In this document: piece by piece, positions 61,358 to 64,000 of the stretch | How the letters are laid out: each line of letters starts with the position of its first letter | How positions within the stretch are numbered: position 1 is the stretch's first letter | From: Melampsora larici-populina 98AG31 | Lineage: Eukaryota > Basidiomycota > Pucciniomycetes > Pucciniales > Melampsoraceae | Direction of reading: 5' to 3' | Length of the DNA stretch: 64,000 nucleotides | Assembly: GCF_000204055.1 (NCBI RefSeq) | Contig: NW_006768766.1 | Span: forward strand, 1,542,941 to 1,606,940 | Notes under the pieces: generated by a model | Seen by the model: the letters and a program-made list of their open reading frames with translations, nothing else | Databases searched by the model: none | What the model was told of the DNA's origin: nothing | Position numbers and translations under genes: made by a program

Positions 61358-62044
61358 TTAGAAGTCCAAATACTCGATGTCTTCGACTGTATAATCAAAA
61401 TAATCTGGGAAATTATCCATCCATTCAAAAACCCTCTGTTCCAATTCGTGATCCCTTTGATTGGATCCATCTTTAATCATCTCTCCAAATTTGATGTCAT
61501 CTTGATGGTTTGACTTAGTTATCTTGTCATTTATTGCGTTTTCGTTGGAGGAATTTAGTGGATTTGTTGGAAATCTCTCCCGCCATACTGCTCCCAACAA
61601 TGTCAATTGATGAGATTGACACGCCAAAATCCGTTCTAGAGCATCAGAGGTGGCTCTAGTTCGGATGACAGGTACATTTTCCTTCGGAATCGAAGGAACA
61701 AGAGGGCTCAAAGAGAATCTCGACCGCCAAACGTTGCACAAAGCGGAAAGTTGAGTGGCCTGAGTCGACATGATCCTGTCAAGAGCATCCGAGGTGGCTC
61801 TTGTTCTAGCAGTCTGTACGGGTGAATATAATGTTGACTTGTAGAAGTCGGGATCCGACCTGTATGACGAGGTATAGATTGATGTTTCGGCCAATGATCT
61901 TCCATCATATGGCGTGAAATCGCCATCTTGGTTGATATCCTATGCATATTGCAATCGAATCCTTATAGGTTAGAGTGGTGATGAGGAAAATCACTAAGGG
62001 AGTTCATCACTCACAAGTTTGGATGAAGGTAATTCAAATGTCAT
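61358..62044 (-). CDS. RATS-repeat family protein, copy C (intact)
   Basis: Two exons (62044-62015 and 61939-61358) give 203 residues with no stop. The first exon is MTFELPSSKL. A Tyr/Ser-rich stretch (YTSSYRSDPDFYKSTLYSPV) follows. Then come two repeats, RTRATSDALDRIMSTQATQL...WRSRFSLSP and RTRATSDALERILACQSHQL...WRERFPTNP. An Asn/Lys/Asp-rich linker leads to a single C-terminal short repeat HELEQRVFEWMDNFPDYFDY and an acidic end. Copy A has two such C-terminal repeats, so the family varies in repeat number. No signal peptide or membrane span. Leader intron donor and upstream motif are conserved. Function unknown. Confidence 0.7.
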
Positions 62045-62410
62045 GATTGTGTTTTGGAAGCGTAGAACTGTTTTGATTGGGTTAAAAGTGTGCTGACTGC
62101 TGATCAAAAGTTACAAGTATAAGCTCAGCCTTATCATGAAATTAAACATTGATGAAATTAACTCACGTTATAAAAGTTTTGAGGATAGCTGGGAATAATT
62201 TTTTAGAGAGTTGAAATGATTTGTTAGGAAAGTGAAGAATTGGTGGGAATTGTGATGATGAGGAAGTTTAGATAGGAAAATATGTGTTGATTTTTCTCGA
62301 CAAGATTGATTGACGTCTCAGCACTTCGTCCCTTGTCCCTTGTCCCTTTGCAAGGACGCGGACGAATGACTTTACAAGAAGTTATGCCGACTGACACACG
62401 GGCTTAGCTG

Positions 62411-62430
62411 CCTGGATTTTGATATACACC
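62411..62430 (-). promoter_or_regulatory. Conserved upstream motif of the RATS-repeat family, copy C
   Basis: CCTGGATTTTGATATACACC lies about 370 bp upstream of the start codon, preceded (in plus orientation) by the ACAAGAAGTTATGCCGA word that copy D also has. Confidence 0.5.
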
Positions 62431-63344
62431 GTCCCGGGAATATGGATTTACAAACACGGAAGTTTATTGGCGCTTTTTTGACCGTTTTCCATCAGCTAAA
62501 CATTTACGTAGTAGCTCATCCATCGCCTTTTGACTACACAGAACTGTAGTCATTCTTGAAATTTGACCTGAATCTTTTCGATGTGTTCTGTACATAAGAA
62601 CAAGAACATTGCATGGTCGGATATAGCCAAGTAAAAGTATTGTCAACGTCGATATCTATGACCCTGGAGAGATAGCCAATACCGGTTTCAATGATGATGA
62701 TGATGAAAAAAATTGGTTTGATATGTGGTAAACAGCATTGAGTATCACAAGAATAATCTTCGATGATGTTTTTTTACCAATTGGTCAAAAAGCTCATCAA
62801 GCACATGCATCATGCGAGTCACTTATCTCAGTGTGTTTTAAAACTGTTCTATTCTCAATCATGAAGACCGTGTTCCGAATTGTCAAATAGATTGTGCATC
62901 GGTTTTGATTCCTATTATATCTTCCTTCACAAAACCCTTCCCTTTCTTGAAAGATTAAAGAGAGTATTTGTATCTGATAGTTTGTGCCCCAATGGCAAAA
63001 CTGATCGGCGAAACATTATGAACTGGCATAACACAGGATCATCAAAAGTAATGATCTTTTGATATAAAATGCAAAAGACGAGCCAAAATGGTACAACAAG
63101 GAAGACTATTCGAGTTACAAAAAGGCTCATACTTGCAAAAAAGATCTTTATAAAGGATTGACAAATGTTCATACTTGAAACAACATAAACAACCGAAATA
63201 AAAATATGAAAGAAAAATTCAATGATCTCCTAAAACAAGATACCAAGGAAGAACTATCATGAAAATAAAAATACGTAGCTGCAGTAACCAAGTGAAATCA
63301 AAACTCAAAAGTCCAAAGACTCGATATTTTTGAAAGTGCAATCA
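62431..63344. other. Spacer between copies C and D
   Basis: No gene is supported. 62870-63340 is the 3' flank of copy D and resembles the 3' flanks of A and C (for example CAAAAGTAATGATCTTTTGATA). A (GAT)n run lies near 62692. Confidence 0.5.
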
Positions 63345-63827
63345 AATGAGTCTGGGCTTTATTTGATGGTTTTGCCTAATTATCCCATCCTTTGTCACGT
63401 TGGCGTTGGACGAGTTTGATGGATTTGATGGAGGTGGCTCTAGTTCGGATGACAGGTACATTTTCCTTCGGAATTGAAGGAACAAGAGGGCCCGAAGATA
63501 ATTTCGACCGCCAAACGTTGCACAAAGCGGAAAATTGAGTGGCTTGAGTCGACATGATCCTATCAAGAGCATCCGAGGTGGCTCTTGTTCTAGCAGTCTG
63601 TACGGGTGAATATGATGTTGACTGGTTGTAGAAGTCGGGATCCGACCTGTATGACGAGGTGTAAATGCCAATGATCTTCCATCATATGGCGTGAAATCGC
63701 CATCTTGGTTGATATCCTATACATATTGCAATCGAATCCTTATAGGTTAGAGTGGTGATGAGGAAAATCACTAAGGGAGTTCATCACTCACAAATTTGGA
63801 TGAAGGTAATTGAAAGGTAGTAGTCAT
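63345..63827 (-). pseudogene. RATS-repeat family, copy D (broken)
   Basis: The first exon (MTTTFQLPSSKF, from 63827) and its donor are intact. Exon 2 then matches copy C at over 90% by eye. A 10-bp deletion after GRSLA shifts the frame. The second RATS repeat is deleted between RTRATS and the following Ser/Asn-rich linker, and the open frame ends soon after. The acidic linker and C-terminal repeat of copy C are missing. Unlike copy B it keeps CpG sites, so it seems recently duplicated from a C-like gene. Confidence 0.75.
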
Positions 63828-64000
63828 GATTGTTTTGTTGGGTGATTGAGGTTTTGTGAGTAGACTTGAAAAGTTCTGCAGGTCGGAAGAATCAACTCAC
63901 GTTAAAAAAATTAGGCAACCTTGATTGATTTCTAAGCATGGTCAACGCTTCAATCAAGAAAAGAAGGACTTCACAAGAAGTTATGCCGATTACACAAGCC
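63828..64000 (-). other. Leader of copy D, cut by the window edge
   Basis: AACTCACGTTA (the shared 5'-UTR donor on the minus strand) and the GGACTTCACAAGAAGTTATG word are present. The upstream 20-bp motif would lie beyond the window. Confidence 0.55.

Noticed and set aside
61708..61947. 79-codon frame inside RATS copy C (-)
   Set aside because: An alternative frame of the real exon 2. The related frame in copy D only appears dominant because of the 10-bp deletion.
1..64000. tRNA, rRNA and CRISPR features
   Set aside because: Scanned by eye for B-box-like GGTTCGAxTCC words, conserved rRNA segments and spaced direct repeats; none was convincing.

Overview
The window looks like nuclear DNA of a basidiomycete. 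A rust fungus (Pucciniales) is the best guess. The reasons are genes split by 60-120 bp introns with GT..AG ends, a KDZ-type transposase with a cysteine cluster, an expanded zinc-motif family of transposon-like style, AT-rich CpG-poor repeat tracts, and a small secreted cysteine-rich protein family. The species cannot be fixed from the sequence alone. No rRNA, tRNA or CRISPR array was recognised.

Layout. 1-6.9 kb is repeat-rich: a hAT-like MITE and a fragment, an 11-bp and a 75-bp tandem array, and a short inverted-repeat element. 7-18.7 kb is a gene block: HMG-CoA synthase (+), an unrecognised Ser/Arg-rich protein (+), a COG2907-type FAD oxidoreductase (-) and an FBXO9/Hrt3-type F-box protein (-). 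18.7-28.7 kb is repeat-rich and holds one apparently intact five-exon gene for a 172-residue secreted protein with eight cysteines, plus two decayed copies. One copy is split by a nest of MITEs. 28.7-45.4 kb is the main gene block: a MINDY deubiquitinase (-), a short acidic protein (+), an unrecognised four-exon gene (+), an Sfr1/Mei5-like recombination factor (+), MUS81 (+), the mitochondrial coiled-coil protein FMP32/CCDC90 (-) and RAD9 (+). The last two are divergent, 176 bp apart.

46.6-64 kb alternates two things. One is a four-copy family with an internal repeat containing R-x-R-A-T-S (copies A to D; A and C intact, B and D broken). The other is a presumed transposon block at 48.7-56.1 kb with a KDZ transposase, an unrecognised 228-residue gene and an opposite-strand zinc-motif gene. 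The family copies share coding exons, a 5'-UTR intron donor and a 20-bp upstream motif, so whole transcription units were duplicated.

Themes. Sfr1, Mus81 and Rad9 all act in homologous recombination or the DNA-damage checkpoint and lie within about 10.5 kb. Decayed copies (effector-like copies 2 and 3, family copy B) are nearly free of CpG while intact copies are not, which suggests methylation- or RIP-like mutation of duplicates. The gene models were assembled by eye from splice signals with codon phase checked exon to exon. Where a junction could not be closed this is stated.
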